A stretch of 64,000 nucleotides of DNA from JANMDU01 sp043777675. Its GTDB lineage: Bacteria > Pseudomonadota > Gammaproteobacteria > Burkholderiales > Burkholderiaceae_C. A program made the position numbers and the translations under genes. Location: NCBI GenBank assembly GCA_043777675.1, contig JAYWHR010000061.1, positions 1-64,000 of the forward strand, written 5' to 3'. The notes under the pieces are model-generated. The model did no database searches. It saw only the letters and a program-made list of their open reading frames with translations, and had not been told where the DNA came from. Each line of letters starts with the position of its first letter. The stretch's first letter is position 1. Positions 44,007 to 53,626 of the stretch are shown here, piece after piece.

Positions 44007-44050
44007 TAGCTGGCATAAACCATGCGTATAGCGCTATAACTTTAATAGCG
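44007..44050 (+). repeat. Dispersed repeat, copy R11
   Basis: TAGCTGGCATAAACCATGCG, then TATAGCGCTATAA and TAATAGCG; GCAT/ATGC and GCTAT/ATAGC hairpins are kept. It lies in the 228-bp spacer between the convergent holin-like and antiporter genes. Apart from it I see nothing recognisable in that spacer. Confidence 0.85.
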
Positions 44051-44218
44051 TTCTTCTGCAAAAATATGACGTATTGCTATCTTTGTTACCCTTAAAACCC
44101 GTTCGCCTCACAGGCAGGCTGGCTAGTTGGGTGCCGATTGCAATCGGTTTGAAGCTGGTGAGCTTTGAATCGGCACTTGTGGGTTTATCTGGTCAAAGTT
44201 GCGCCCGCGACAACAATG

Positions 44219-46204
44219 CTAGCCGCGCAAAAGCTTTTCTTCTGCGAGAGCTAGCGCCTGTGGCTTACCGTTGAGTACAAGCGTGTCGCCTTCTCTCAGG
44301 GCGACGGTTTCATCAAGCGTAACGAGTTGACCGTCTTTTCTGCGCAGACTCATCACGCGTGCGCCGAGGGCTGGCAGCGCGAGATGATCTAAATATTCGC
44401 CAAGGGTTTTGGCGGCCATCGGCAGGTTCACGGTTTGCAGGCGCTCGTGGTCTAGCTCGTCCACGGTGTCGTCATCTTGGCCATGAAAATAGCCACGCAA
44501 CAAGTTGTAGCGGGCATCGCGTTGGTCTTGCACCGTGCGGATCACTCTGCGCATGGGCACACCCACAAGAGCGAGCGCATGACTGGCGAGCATGAGGCTG
44601 CCTTCGATGGATTCGGGCACCACCTCTGTCGCACCAGCGGCGAGTAATTTGTCAAGATCATGATCGTCTTGCGTTCGCACGATGACGGGCACTTGCGGGG
44701 CGTGACCGCGTATGTTGGCCAATACTTTGAGGCCACTAGGCACATCGAGATAGGTGATAACAACGGCGCTAGCTCGCGCAAGGCCTGCGGCCATAAGCGC
44801 CTGCAAACGCGCGGCATCGCCAAACACGACGCTATCGCCAGCAGCAGCGGCTTGGCGTACGCGATCAGGATCTAGATCCAGCGCCATGTAGGGAATGCTT
44901 TCTCGCTCCAGCATGCGAGCTAGATTTTGTCCACAGCGACCATAGCCACAAATGATGACGTGCTTGTCGCGGCTGATGGATTTTTTGGCGATCTGTGTCA
45001 TCTGCAGGGATTGCGCGAGCCATTCGCTGCTGACTAGTTTGATCACGATGCGGTTGCTGTACATAATGATGAAGGGTGTGGCCAGCATAGACAGCACCAT
45101 GCTGGCCAAGATGGGGCTTTGCATGGCGCTACTAATCAACTTATTTTGCTGAGATAGCGTGAGCAACACGAATCCGAACTCGCCGGCTTGCGCAAGATAC
45201 AAGCCCGTGCGCAGCGCAGTGCCATCGCTGGCGCCTAAAAGGCGCGCTAGCGCTGTAATCATGACCAATTTGAACAGCACAGGCAGGAGGGTCAGCAGCA
45301 GCACCAGAGGCCAGCGCTCCAGCACAATACGCCAATCGAGCAGCATGCCGATCGTGATGAAAAACAACCCTAAAAGCACATCGTGGAAAGGGCGAATATC
45401 GGTTTCCACCTGATGCTTGTATTCCGTCTCTGACACTAACATGCCCGCGATGAACGCGCCGAGTGCCAGAGAGAGGCCGGCGTGCTCGGTGAGATAGGAC
45501 AAACCCAAAGTCAGTAGCAGCAGGTTGAGCATGAACAGCTCTTCGCTCTTGCGCCGGGCAACGATGGTGAGCCACCAGCGCATCACCTTCTGTCCGCCAG
45601 TGAGCAAAATTGCAATCAAAAAGGTGGCCTTGAGTGCGGCTAATCCTAGTGCTGCAGCCAGCTTATCGGGCGAAGCAGCCAGCGCGGGCACGAGCACCAA
45701 TAACAGCACCACCGCCAAATCTTGAAACAGCAACACACCCATCACGCGCTTACCATGCTCGGATTCCATCTCGAGGCGCTCTTGCATAAGCTTGACGACG
45801 ATCGCCGTGCTGCTCATAGCTAGCGCGCCGCCAAGCGCCAATGCGCTTTGCCAGCTCATTTGCCAATACTGGGGCAGAAAGTAAGCCAAAGCGAGCGAGC
45901 CTACTGTGGCGATCAGCATCGTCAGCACCACCTGCAGCATCCCGAGGCCAAACACATGCTGGCGCATCGAGCGCAGCTTGCTGAGATTGAATTCCAGCCC
46001 GATGACGAACATCAGGAATACGACGCCAAACTCCGCCAAATAGCGTATTGATGAGGAGTTTTGCGCGAGTGCCAGAGCGTTGGGTCCAATGATCACGCCC
46101 ACTGCCAAATAACCGAGCATGGCCGGCAGCTTGAGCATACGGCAGACCACCACGCCAATCACAGCGGCGAGAAGGTACAGTAACGTGAGCTCTAGGGCGT
46201 TCAT
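44219..46204 (-). CDS. CPA2 monovalent cation:proton antiporter with RCK domain (Kef/YbaL type)
   Basis: A 661-residue protein. The first 385 or so residues form the Na+/H+-exchanger-type membrane domain (GVIIGPNALAL, FMFVIGLEFNL, GALAMSSTAIVVKLM). A cytosolic RCK/TrkA-N domain follows with the nucleotide motif VIICGYGRCGQNLA, then DDHDLDKLL and EVVPESIEGSLMLA, and a TrkA-C domain ends the protein. Such proteins move K+ against H+ and are gated by nucleotides or glutathione. Ion selectivity cannot be read. It is divergent from a TetR gene. Confidence 0.9.
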   Translation of the reverse strand: MNALELTLLYLLAAVIGVVVCRMLKLPAMLGYLAVGVIIGPNALALAQNSSSIRYLAEFGVVFLMFVIGLEFNLSKLRSMRQHVFGLGMLQVVLTMLIATVGSLALAYFLPQYWQMSWQSALALGGALAMSSTAIVVKLMQERLEMESEHGKRVMGVLLFQDLAVVLLLVLVPALAASPDKLAAALGLAALKATFLIAILLTGGQKVMRWWLTIVARRKSEELFMLNLLLLTLGLSYLTEHAGLSLALGAFIAGMLVSETEYKHQVETDIRPFHDVLLGLFFITIGMLLDWRIVLERWPLVLLLTLLPVLFKLVMITALARLLGASDGTALRTGLYLAQAGEFGFVLLTLSQQNKLISSAMQSPILASMVLSMLATPFIIMYSNRIVIKLVSSEWLAQSLQMTQIAKKSISRDKHVIICGYGRCGQNLARMLERESIPYMALDLDPDRVRQAAAAGDSVVFGDAARLQALMAAGLARASAVVITYLDVPSGLKVLANIRGHAPQVPVIVRTQDDHDLDKLLAAGATEVVPESIEGSLMLASHALALVGVPMRRVIRTVQDQRDARYNLLRGYFHGQDDDTVDELDHERLQTVNLPMAAKTLGEYLDHLALPALGARVMSLRRKDGQLVTLDETVALREGDTLVLNGKPQALALAEEKLLRG

Positions 46205-46348
46205 GCTTCGATACTAGCAAACCGCATGCCGCCTAACACTGAAGCTGCAATGGAAGCACAAAAAAAGACCGATCAGTTTACTTTGCCAACCGTTTGTTTA
46301 AAGTTCAGATCGATAAGCTATTTTTTGCCTGAAGCGTACAATAAATGA

Positions 46349-47044
46349 ATGGTCACCAAACTCATCCCCAAGCCCACAGCCAAAGCAGCGCCAAAAACTG
46401 CCGCCACTCCCGATAAAGCAGCAGCAACAGCCGCGAGCAAAGCCAAAAAGCCCAGCTTCAAACAGCAGATGCTGGCGGCGCGAGAAGAAGCCATCATTGA
46501 TGTGGTCAACGGCTTGCTCGCCGCAAAAGGCTTTGATGCGATGACGGTGGATGAAGTGGCTTTTGATGTGGGCGTTGCCAAAGCTTCGCTTTACAAACAC
46601 TTCCCCAGCAAGGAAGATCTAGCCACCGCAGCCATGGTGCGTGTGATGCAGCGCGCATTGGCGCAATTGGCGAGCCAAGAAGACACAGCCAGGCCCATCG
46701 ACAAGCTCAAAACTGCTGCGCGCTGGATGATGCAGCTGAAGCTGGCCAAAGAAATGCCCAATCTGCCCAGCCAAAATTCCAGCCTGCGCGCCACGCTGGT
46801 GGGCAACAAAGCCTATGTAGATGCGCTGATGAACATTTCAGACACGCTTGGCGGCTGGATTGAAGCGGCGCAAAAGGCAGGGCAAATCAGTAGCAAACTG
46901 CCTGCCATTGCGGTGCTCTACACCTTGTATGCCCGCGCCTGCGATCCGGTGCTCGAATTCCTCAAAGTCTCCGAGCTCTACACCGATGCCCAGATTCTGG
47001 ACATGGTGGAGATGAGCTGCTTCGAAGGGCTGTCCAAGCGCTGA
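46349..47044 (+). CDS. TetR-family regulator with H1-like N-terminal tail
   Basis: A 231-residue regulator. The first 38 residues are Lys/Ala/Pro-rich (PKPTAKAAPKTAATP), a disordered basic extension. The TetR helix-turn-helix follows (MTVDEVAFDVGVAKASLYKH) and then a ligand domain I cannot assign. The long N-terminal tail could add non-specific DNA contact. Target unknown; the divergent antiporter is the nearest candidate. Confidence 0.87.
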   Translation: MVTKLIPKPTAKAAPKTAATPDKAAATAASKAKKPSFKQQMLAAREEAIIDVVNGLLAAKGFDAMTVDEVAFDVGVAKASLYKHFPSKEDLATAAMVRVMQRALAQLASQEDTARPIDKLKTAARWMMQLKLAKEMPNLPSQNSSLRATLVGNKAYVDALMNISDTLGGWIEAAQKAGQISSKLPAIAVLYTLYARACDPVLEFLKVSELYTDAQILDMVEMSCFEGLSKR

Positions 47045-47075
47045 TTCTTCTGCTCGCCTCAGACCGCAGCCAGCT

Positions 47076-47723
47076 TCAAGCTTGGCCGCCAAGCAAGCTA
47101 AAACCGTGGCTCCAATGGTTGTGGCTCACACCGTATTCGATCCAGGTCATGGCCAAGGCTTCTAACAAATAACTCTTGCTGATGTCGCCCATGTCAATCG
47201 CGCTTCTCCAGCCGAAGGCTTGAAGGATGTCGGTAGTTTGCTGTTTGGCGCTTGCATCATTGCCTGCGATAAACATGTCGGCTTGGCCATCGACAAATGT
47301 TGGATCGACCATGCGGCTGGAAGAGATGATGTTGAAGGCTTTCACCACTTTGGCTTGCGGTAACCAAGCTTGAACCGTCGCTCCGGCTGAGTTGGGGAAA
47401 CCCAAGACCATTTGTGGCTTGCCCGTTGAGAAATCGAGTGCGTTGGTCACATCGATCAGCAGCTTGCCTACGAGGTTGGCATCACCTAGGAGTTGCACGG
47501 CGTTTTGCGTGCCGCTCCAAGCGGTGGCGAGCACAGCCATGTCAGCTTGCTTGGCAGCATCGGCGTAGAGCGCGGCACTGCTGCCGGAGACGGCGGTGGT
47601 GGCTTTCAAAGCCGTTGTGCCTTGCACATCGCGTGTACCAAAGACAACGCTGTGGCCGCGTGCGACAAAACCTTTGGCCAAATCAATAGCGACCTGACCT
47701 GTACCGAGAATAGCGACTTTCAT
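47076..47723 (-). CDS. NADP-binding oxidoreductase, F420-reductase-like fold
   Basis: A 215-residue Rossmann protein (VAILGTGQVAIDLAKGFV, VVFGTRD) with the overall pattern of F420H2:NADP oxidoreductase-like proteins, including VVKAFNIISSSRM. In bacteria without F420, members reduce other substrates, so the name says little about function. The start at 47723 is placed just before the Rossmann strand. It is divergent from a LysR gene, a common regulator/oxidoreductase pair. Confidence 0.83.
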   Translation of the reverse strand: MKVAILGTGQVAIDLAKGFVARGHSVVFGTRDVQGTTALKATTAVSGSSAALYADAAKQADMAVLATAWSGTQNAVQLLGDANLVGKLLIDVTNALDFSTGKPQMVLGFPNSAGATVQAWLPQAKVVKAFNIISSSRMVDPTFVDGQADMFIAGNDASAKQQTTDILQAFGWRSAIDMGDISKSYLLEALAMTWIEYGVSHNHWSHGFSLLGGQA

Positions 47724-47870
47724 GATGAACTCCAATAAGCAAATGATGGTTTAAAACTTCGGCGCTGGCATCTAGAGAAGTGCTGCGTCGATGGTGTGAA
47801 TTGTGGGCTTGCTGATTCAAAAGAAAAAGACATAATCAATCACATCATTCACAACTTAAAGTTGAAGATC

Positions 47871-48797
47871 ATGAAGCACCTGCAAACCACCTTGCCCGGC
47901 TTGATCAGCGCGATTCAAGCTGCAGACAGTGGCAGTTTTTCCGCTGCGGCCAATGTGCTTGGGCTCACGGCAGCGGCCGTGAGCAAGAATGTGGCGGCGC
48001 TGGAGGCGCAGCTCAAAGTGCGCCTGTTCAACCGCACCACGCGTCGCCTCTCGCTCACAGAAGAAGGCCGCGCTTTTGTGGCACAGGCGCGCATTGGTGT
48101 GCAGGCGCTGGAAGATGCCAACACGCTGGCCTGCCAAGGAGCCCAGCCTGAGGGCTTGGTGCGGGTCAACTGCTCGGTGGGCTTTGGCAGGCGCTATGTG
48201 CTGCCGCTCTTGCCAGCGTTTTTTAAAGCGCATCCTCAGGTGCGCGTAGATCTGAATCTGAATGACAGCCAGGTAGATTTGATCGAGGGCAGATTTGACA
48301 TTGGCATTCGCGGTGGTAGCCAGCCGCCTGAGGGCATGGTATCGCGCAAGATTTGCAATATTGCGGCAGTGTTGGTGGCAACGCCGAAGTATTTGAAAGC
48401 GCATGGCACACCGCGCAATCCTGAAGATTTGGCTACGCACCAATTGATCCGCGTGCGTTTCCTTACTGGCCGCATGAATGCTTGGGCGTTCAAGGCAACT
48501 GGCGTCAAGGCCGTCATCACCCAAGATTCCCCCGCGCAGCTGATGATTTCAGATCCAGAAGTGGTGCTCGATGCGGCACTCCTGCATATGGGCATTGCTC
48601 GCATGGGCAGGCATTATGCACACGAGGCTTTGCAGCGCGGTGATTTGGTGGAAGTGTTGCCCAAGCAACATGTGGGCGGCGAAGCGGCGATGGCTTTGTT
48701 TTATCCACACCGCAGCGGCTTGGCGCCGCGCGTGCGCGTGCTGGTGGATTATTTGTTGCAAGAATTCAAGGGAATGCGCAGCTTACAAAATCAGTAA
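47871..48797 (+). CDS. LysR-family regulator of the divergent oxidoreductase
   Basis: A 308-residue LysR protein with the HTH SFSAAANVLGLTAAAVSKNVAALE and an effector domain of the YafC/DmlR-like group (VRVNCSVGFGRRYVLPLLP, FDIGIRGG). The start at 47871 is chosen since the HTH begins shortly after; the frame is open upstream to 47796. It probably represses or activates the oxidoreductase gene across the 147-base shared spacer. Confidence 0.88.
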   Translation: MKHLQTTLPGLISAIQAADSGSFSAAANVLGLTAAAVSKNVAALEAQLKVRLFNRTTRRLSLTEEGRAFVAQARIGVQALEDANTLACQGAQPEGLVRVNCSVGFGRRYVLPLLPAFFKAHPQVRVDLNLNDSQVDLIEGRFDIGIRGGSQPPEGMVSRKICNIAAVLVATPKYLKAHGTPRNPEDLATHQLIRVRFLTGRMNAWAFKATGVKAVITQDSPAQLMISDPEVVLDAALLHMGIARMGRHYAHEALQRGDLVEVLPKQHVGGEAAMALFYPHRSGLAPRVRVLVDYLLQEFKGMRSLQNQ

Positions 48798-49038
48798 TGT
48801 ACGCTCACATTTTTAATATTGAAGTGGCCTCAACCTGTTACATATTGTGCGCGAAATGCTCTCTATTTAATAGCATTACCTTTTTATATACGATGGTATT
48901 TCGCTGCTTCAAACACATTGCCCGTGATACACATGGATTCATTTGACTGACTTGATGACAGCAATGTCATATTGTGTTGATCAGCCACGCGTTTAATCTT
49001 CTTGAAAACCGCACATACAGATTTCCAAGAGAGCATTC

Positions 49039-51351
49039 ATGAACTCAATGTACCGCACCTTTCAAGGCGTAATGCGCCCGATCACAGCGCAAATTCTGCT
49101 GAAAATGACAGGATTGATCGTAGTTTTGGCCTACGTCGCCTCCTGCGGCGGATCGGGCGGCTCTGGCAGTACGCAAGGCGCGCTGCCAAGCACCGCCACT
49201 GACCCGGCAGCGCTGTTTGGCTTGGCCGGCTTTAGCGAATGCGGGCAAGAAGGCGGCACCGTTAACTTGAAGGTCAATACGCATCTCGCTTACGGCAGAA
49301 ACAATGCTTTTGTGTATTTGTTTAACCAGACCGGCAGCGTCAAAATAGACAGCGCTACGTTTGGCAGCGATCCTATTTTTGGCGCCAGTAAATTAGCTTA
49401 CTGCAAGCCCGTGGTGGCCGGCGAAGATGCCACCGTGTTTTCTACTGCGCTCAGCAAACTCAAACTGCATTTACAAGGCACCAGCGAGATCAGCGCAGCA
49501 GAAATAAATACCCAGGCAGGACTGTTGGCCAGCTCCATGTTGATGTTGATTGACAACGAGATAATGCTCAAGGATGCATTAGCTCTCCTAGATTTGTATG
49601 AAAAAAAAGAAGGGGTGTTTTTCATCGCAGCCAAGACCAAGCTTGGTTTTCAAAACACACCGGGCAAAGCGGATGGCTTTGAACTGGCACGCGCCGTCTT
49701 TTCCCTGCAACAAGGCATTTTTGACCATGCTTACACGCCTGCGGCGTTTGCGAAATATCGCTCCTTGTTATCCGCAAACAAATTTAACACTTCAGACTTC
49801 TATCCAGGCAAAGTGAAGGTAGCAGCGAACGCCGATGCCATCTACACTGCAAAAATCAATGCATCGATGCCTAAATTTGTAGGCGTCCAAACTGCTTTCG
49901 CAGCCACGTACGCACTCAGGCCAACAGGCTATTACCTAGCAGCTGGGGATATCGCAACAGTCACTGTGCCAGCATCGATGGTGAACAAAGGGTTCACTAT
50001 TCAGGTCGGGGCGCACAAACAAGACAAGAACGGCAGCAACCCGGTGCGCAGGTTTTTCCGTATCAGCAAAACCTTTCCCATCACCAGCACCACCACGGAG
50101 ATCGCCAACCCATTCGGCGGCGGTATCTACATCAAAACACCTTATTTGGCCGATGCAGGGATTGTGAATATTCAAATCAAAAACGCCGTGCCTGCGCCTT
50201 TTTTCTCTGCCACAGCGCACAACAATACGACACTGGCTCAGTGGTTAAGCACGCAGCGCGAAAACCCTGCACCGTGGGCGGATTTTGAGAGCGACAAATT
50301 CATGATGCAGGTACCCACCAGCTTCATCTACAAATATGCCGATCCAGTCACGTTAATGCACGACTGGGACAAGCGGCTGGATGCTGTATCTGAATTAATA
50401 GGCCAGCCCTATGTGCGCAACAACGTGATCCTTTATATCCAGCCTGATACAGACATCATGTTCAGCGGCTTTGGTATTGGTTATCCAGCTGTAAACAATG
50501 CATACAACCCCAATACTGCTACGGATGGCAACAACAAAAGCTGGTTCCTCACGCCGGGCATCACTGGCTTTTGGGATACAGAATTTCATGAGTTAGGCCA
50601 CGCGCAACTGTTCAGCAATTTTCCAGGCGAGGGAGAAGCTGCCGTGAATTTGCTGGCTGCTGTCGTCTACAGCAAAACCTATGGTCTTGACATTGACACT
50701 GCGTTTGGAAGGTCTTTTGGCAATCAGCCGCACATCACCCGCGATCAGGCGGCTCTCAATTGGATGGTGACTCCCAATTTCAGAGCTGGTCGGGCGATGG
50801 ATATCTCCAACACCACCAAAGATGAAGTGCGTTATCAACACCGTGGCTGGGGCAAATATGTTGATATTGCAGCGCTGTTTAAATGGGACGCTATTGAGAG
50901 TTTCTATAGAGAAGAAAACCGTGTGGCAGATCTGGTTGTTAAGCCAGCAAGCAACGGTTTGGCAGGGGTAGACAGCCGGATATTCAGGATGTCAAAAGCG
51001 GCTGGGGTAGATCTCACGCCACTGATTCACTTTTGGGGTGTTCAGCCTTTGGATGCTGCCAAGTTAAAGGTGCAAATGACAGCCGCCAACTTGCAGCCCT
51101 CCGCTCTGATCTACGATCGGATCGCTAGGTATCAATCCTTGATCCCGCTGGACAACCTCACTTTCCGAGCTCACGCAGCTCAATTTTTGAACAAACCAAT
51201 TGACAAAATCACTTCTGGCCCTAGCCCGGACTATGGCGAAGGATGGTATTTTGTTTGGCTGCCTAATTACGGTGCTGCTGAGGGCCGGGCGGCGCAGCTG
51301 GCTGTCACTTCCATTTTGGAGAAGTACTTTCCAACGGGTCGCCCACTCTAG
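49039..51351 (+). CDS. M60-type (enhancin/mucinase-like) metallopeptidase lipoprotein
   Basis: A 770-residue exported protein. A hydrophobic segment ends in a lipobox-like VASC (Cys36) followed by GGSGGSG, so it is probably anchored in the outer membrane. Residues about 280-480 contain beta-rich segments typical of the region before M60 catalytic domains (GYYLAAGDIATVTVP, NPFGGGIYI). The zinc motif is HELGH (His517, Glu518, His521), with a downstream Glu in GEGEAAVNL as third ligand, fitting the M60 pattern. M60 enzymes cleave mucin-like glycoproteins. The N-terminal 250 residues are unrecognised. A two-component pair starts 84 bases after it. The 241-base spacer before it holds no clear feature. 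Confidence 0.82.
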   Translation: MNSMYRTFQGVMRPITAQILLKMTGLIVVLAYVASCGGSGGSGSTQGALPSTATDPAALFGLAGFSECGQEGGTVNLKVNTHLAYGRNNAFVYLFNQTGSVKIDSATFGSDPIFGASKLAYCKPVVAGEDATVFSTALSKLKLHLQGTSEISAAEINTQAGLLASSMLMLIDNEIMLKDALALLDLYEKKEGVFFIAAKTKLGFQNTPGKADGFELARAVFSLQQGIFDHAYTPAAFAKYRSLLSANKFNTSDFYPGKVKVAANADAIYTAKINASMPKFVGVQTAFAATYALRPTGYYLAAGDIATVTVPASMVNKGFTIQVGAHKQDKNGSNPVRRFFRISKTFPITSTTTEIANPFGGGIYIKTPYLADAGIVNIQIKNAVPAPFFSATAHNNTTLAQWLSTQRENPAPWADFESDKFMMQVPTSFIYKYADPVTLMHDWDKRLDAVSELIGQPYVRNNVILYIQPDTDIMFSGFGIGYPAVNNAYNPNTATDGNNKSWFLTPGITGFWDTEFHELGHAQLFSNFPGEGEAAVNLLAAVVYSKTYGLDIDTAFGRSFGNQPHITRDQAALNWMVTPNFRAGRAMDISNTTKDEVRYQHRGWGKYVDIAALFKWDAIESFYREENRVADLVVKPASNGLAGVDSRIFRMSKAAGVDLTPLIHFWGVQPLDAAKLKVQMTAANLQPSALIYDRIARYQSLIPLDNLTFRAHAAQFLNKPIDKITSGPSPDYGEGWYFVWLPNYGAAEGRAAQLAVTSILEKYFPTGRPL

Positions 51352-51364
51352 ATGCCGCGATATC

Positions 51365-51418
51365 GCCAGCCCTGCAAGTGCTGGCATACTGAATCATGAT
51401 TTTTCCAATATTGATTCA
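51365..51418. promoter_or_regulatory. Two inverted repeats before the response regulator gene
   Basis: GCCAGC/GCTGGC (51365-51370, 51380-51385) forms a hairpin after the metallopeptidase stop. TGAATCA/TGATTCA (51390-51396, 51412-51418) flanks an AT-rich core 18 bases before the regulator start, like an operator. Confidence 0.4.
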
Positions 51419-51435
51419 TCTCGTCAACCGATAGC

Positions 51436-52119
51436 ATGAAAGTTCTACTGGTGGAGGATGAGCAAAAGATTGCTGATTTTGCTTGTGCCGGCCTGACTTC
51501 TCGGGGCTTTGACGTTGAACATTGCGACAACGGCAACACAGGGCTAGAGCGCGCTTGCGGCGGAAATTTCGATGTGGTTATTTTGGATTTGATGTTGCCA
51601 GGCCGTGATGGTTTGTCGGTGCTTCAAGCCATGCGTACTGCAGGCGTGGATGCTCCCGTGATTCTGCTAACCGCTCGCAACGAACTTGGGGACCGCATTG
51701 AAGGGCTTAACCTAGGCGCTGATGACTACATGGCCAAGCCTTTTTTTGTGGAAGAGCTAGTTGCCCGCATCCATGCCCTACTGCGGCGTTTGTCAGGCGA
51801 TCGCCAAAACACTCTGCAAGTGGGGCAACTCAAGCTAGACCGCATCACACGGCAAGCCAGTTGCAACGGGCAAACCATTGATTTAACGACCCGCGAATTT
51901 AGCCTGCTCGAGTATTTGATGCGCTCGCAAGGTCAAGTCTTTAGTCGCGCTCAAATTTTGGCGCATGTCTGGGGCTACGATTTTGATCCCAGTACCAATG
52001 TTGTGGATGTCTGCGTTAAGCGCATCAGAGCCAAGATGGCTGCATTGCAAGAGCCTGGCGATACGGCTACGCTGATCGAATCAGTGCGCGGCATGGGCTA
52101 TCGCTTTAGACCCGCATGA
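51436..52119 (+). CDS. OmpR-family response regulator
   Basis: A 227-residue regulator: receiver with acidic VEDE, phospho-Asp in ILDLMLPG (D51), Thr in LLTAR and Lys in YMAKPF near 99; winged-helix output from about 125 with CVKRIRAKM and RGMGYRF. It resembles the CusR/QseB group. Its stop overlaps the kinase start (ATGA). Confidence 0.92.
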   Translation: MKVLLVEDEQKIADFACAGLTSRGFDVEHCDNGNTGLERACGGNFDVVILDLMLPGRDGLSVLQAMRTAGVDAPVILLTARNELGDRIEGLNLGADDYMAKPFFVEELVARIHALLRRLSGDRQNTLQVGQLKLDRITRQASCNGQTIDLTTREFSLLEYLMRSQGQVFSRAQILAHVWGYDFDPSTNVVDVCVKRIRAKMAALQEPGDTATLIESVRGMGYRFRPA

Positions 52120-53510
52120 TCATCTCCTTTCGCACCCGATTGTTCGTGATTGCAGGGCTGATTGTGACGACCGTCATCACTGCTGTGATGCTGATTGGCT
52201 GGAACCGGGTCTTAGCTTTCGAGGCCGAAAGGCTTGAGCAAAGACTGTGCATGGAAGCCAAGCGAATTGCAACCCAACCCATACCGTCAGAAGAAGTCGC
52301 CAAGCTTGTCGATGACGTGTTACGCAAGCTCCTTTTAAACTCTACGCAGCAGGTAATGCTTCGCTTTGAAGCACGCACTGAGTCAGAGAGTTTTCAGTCC
52401 GCTAACTGGCTTGGCGAATTGGGCCAAGACAATGCAATGTGGCGCACTTTAAGCACCGACAGCGGCATAGATGGCTCAGCAGCGGGAATCTGTGCACTGG
52501 CTTCCTCTGCCTTGCGCGACAAGCCGTGGCGCATAGCACGGTACACGCATGCGCAAGGGCAAGGTTTGCTGGCTGTGGATCTAATTGCCACACAAACAGA
52601 GATCCAAAGTGCGCTCAAACAGGCTTTGGAAATGGTTGTGCCGCTAGCCTTGATTTTCACTGCTTTGGGTGCTTGGTTGCTCTCAGCGCTAACGATGCGT
52701 CCTGTCAATCGCTTACGTGGGGCGATGCAAGTCGTCACGCAAAAAGCACTGCATCAACGTTTACCGAGCCACGGCGAAGACAGAGAATTCAAAGTGCTGA
52801 TCCATGTTTACAACACCATGCTGTCTCGTTTAGAAATCAGTTTCCAGCAGGCCTCACGCTTCTCAGCCGATGCTGCCCACGAGCTGAAAACACCACTGAC
52901 TATCTTGCAAGGCCGCATTGAGCAAAGCTTGCACCAAACACATGATCCAGTGATGCAGCAGGAGCTGAGCATTTTGCTCGATGAAGTGGGACGGCTGTCT
53001 GACATCACACGCAAGCTGTTGATGCTGTCTCAAGCGGACGCGGGCTACTTGGCGCTGCAACACACCACGATTCATCTCAGTCAAATGCTAAGTGATATGG
53101 CCGCTGACACGCAGATGCTGTTGACTGATCAGACACTGCAGTGCGCGATTGGCCTAGAGCTGGTTATTGAAGGCGATGTGCTGCTGCTGCGGCAGTTGTT
53201 CAATAATTTAATCAACAACGCCGTTCGTTATTGCCGCACGGGTGGCTGGATTAGGGTGTCAGCGCGTGCGTTGCCAGCGGGGATTGAGGTACTGTTTTCA
53301 AACGCCACGCCCATGATTCCACCAGAAGAACGTGCGCGGTTTTTTGATCGCTTTTACCGAGGTGACGCCTCGCACAACAGAAGAACGGATGGCAACGGGC
53401 TCGGTTTGAGTCTCGCCCGCGAAATTGCACGCGCACATGGAGGAGAGCTCTTGTTGTTAGACGGCGCTTCAGATGAGGTGGTTTTGCAACTGAATTTGCC
53501 CTTGAGTTGA
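52116..53510 (+). CDS. Sensor histidine kinase, heavy-metal-sensor/CusS-like group
   Basis: A 464-residue kinase. Membrane segments at about 8-29 and 172-192 enclose a periplasmic domain of about 140 residues. A HAMP domain (MRPVNRLRGAMQ) and the H-box FSADAAHELKTPL (His255) follow, then the N-box LFNNLINNAVRY and the ATP-lid with SNATPMIPPEE, FFDRFYRGD and GNGLGLSLARE. The Asn in place of the G1-box Asp is normal for this kinase group. Partner of the preceding regulator; signal unknown. The neighbouring metallopeptidase is a possible target. Confidence 0.9.
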   Translation: MIISFRTRLFVIAGLIVTTVITAVMLIGWNRVLAFEAERLEQRLCMEAKRIATQPIPSEEVAKLVDDVLRKLLLNSTQQVMLRFEARTESESFQSANWLGELGQDNAMWRTLSTDSGIDGSAAGICALASSALRDKPWRIARYTHAQGQGLLAVDLIATQTEIQSALKQALEMVVPLALIFTALGAWLLSALTMRPVNRLRGAMQVVTQKALHQRLPSHGEDREFKVLIHVYNTMLSRLEISFQQASRFSADAAHELKTPLTILQGRIEQSLHQTHDPVMQQELSILLDEVGRLSDITRKLLMLSQADAGYLALQHTTIHLSQMLSDMAADTQMLLTDQTLQCAIGLELVIEGDVLLLRQLFNNLINNAVRYCRTGGWIRVSARALPAGIEVLFSNATPMIPPEERARFFDRFYRGDASHNRRTDGNGLGLSLAREIARAHGGELLLLDGASDEVVLQLNLPLS

Positions 53511-53626
53511 TCAATGAGATCACAGGTGTGCACTTTTGTCGCGTTGCTGCTGGAAGTTCTGAGACGCATGCCTTCATTACAGCTCTGAGGCTGTTTTCGA
53601 CTTGATTTTAGAACGTTTTAAGCGTC

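Noticed and set aside
44074..44274. 66-codon frame after the holin-like gene
   Set aside because: It overlaps the end of the antiporter gene and has no family match or ribosome site that I can see.
48851..48900. Possible further copy of the 44-bp repeat (GCTCTCTATTTAATAGC)
   Set aside because: Only the AT hairpin end is similar; the TGCG core and GCCGGC end are missing.
52116..53510. Asn instead of Asp in the kinase G1 box
   Set aside because: Normal in the CusS-like kinase group, so not evidence of an inactive kinase.
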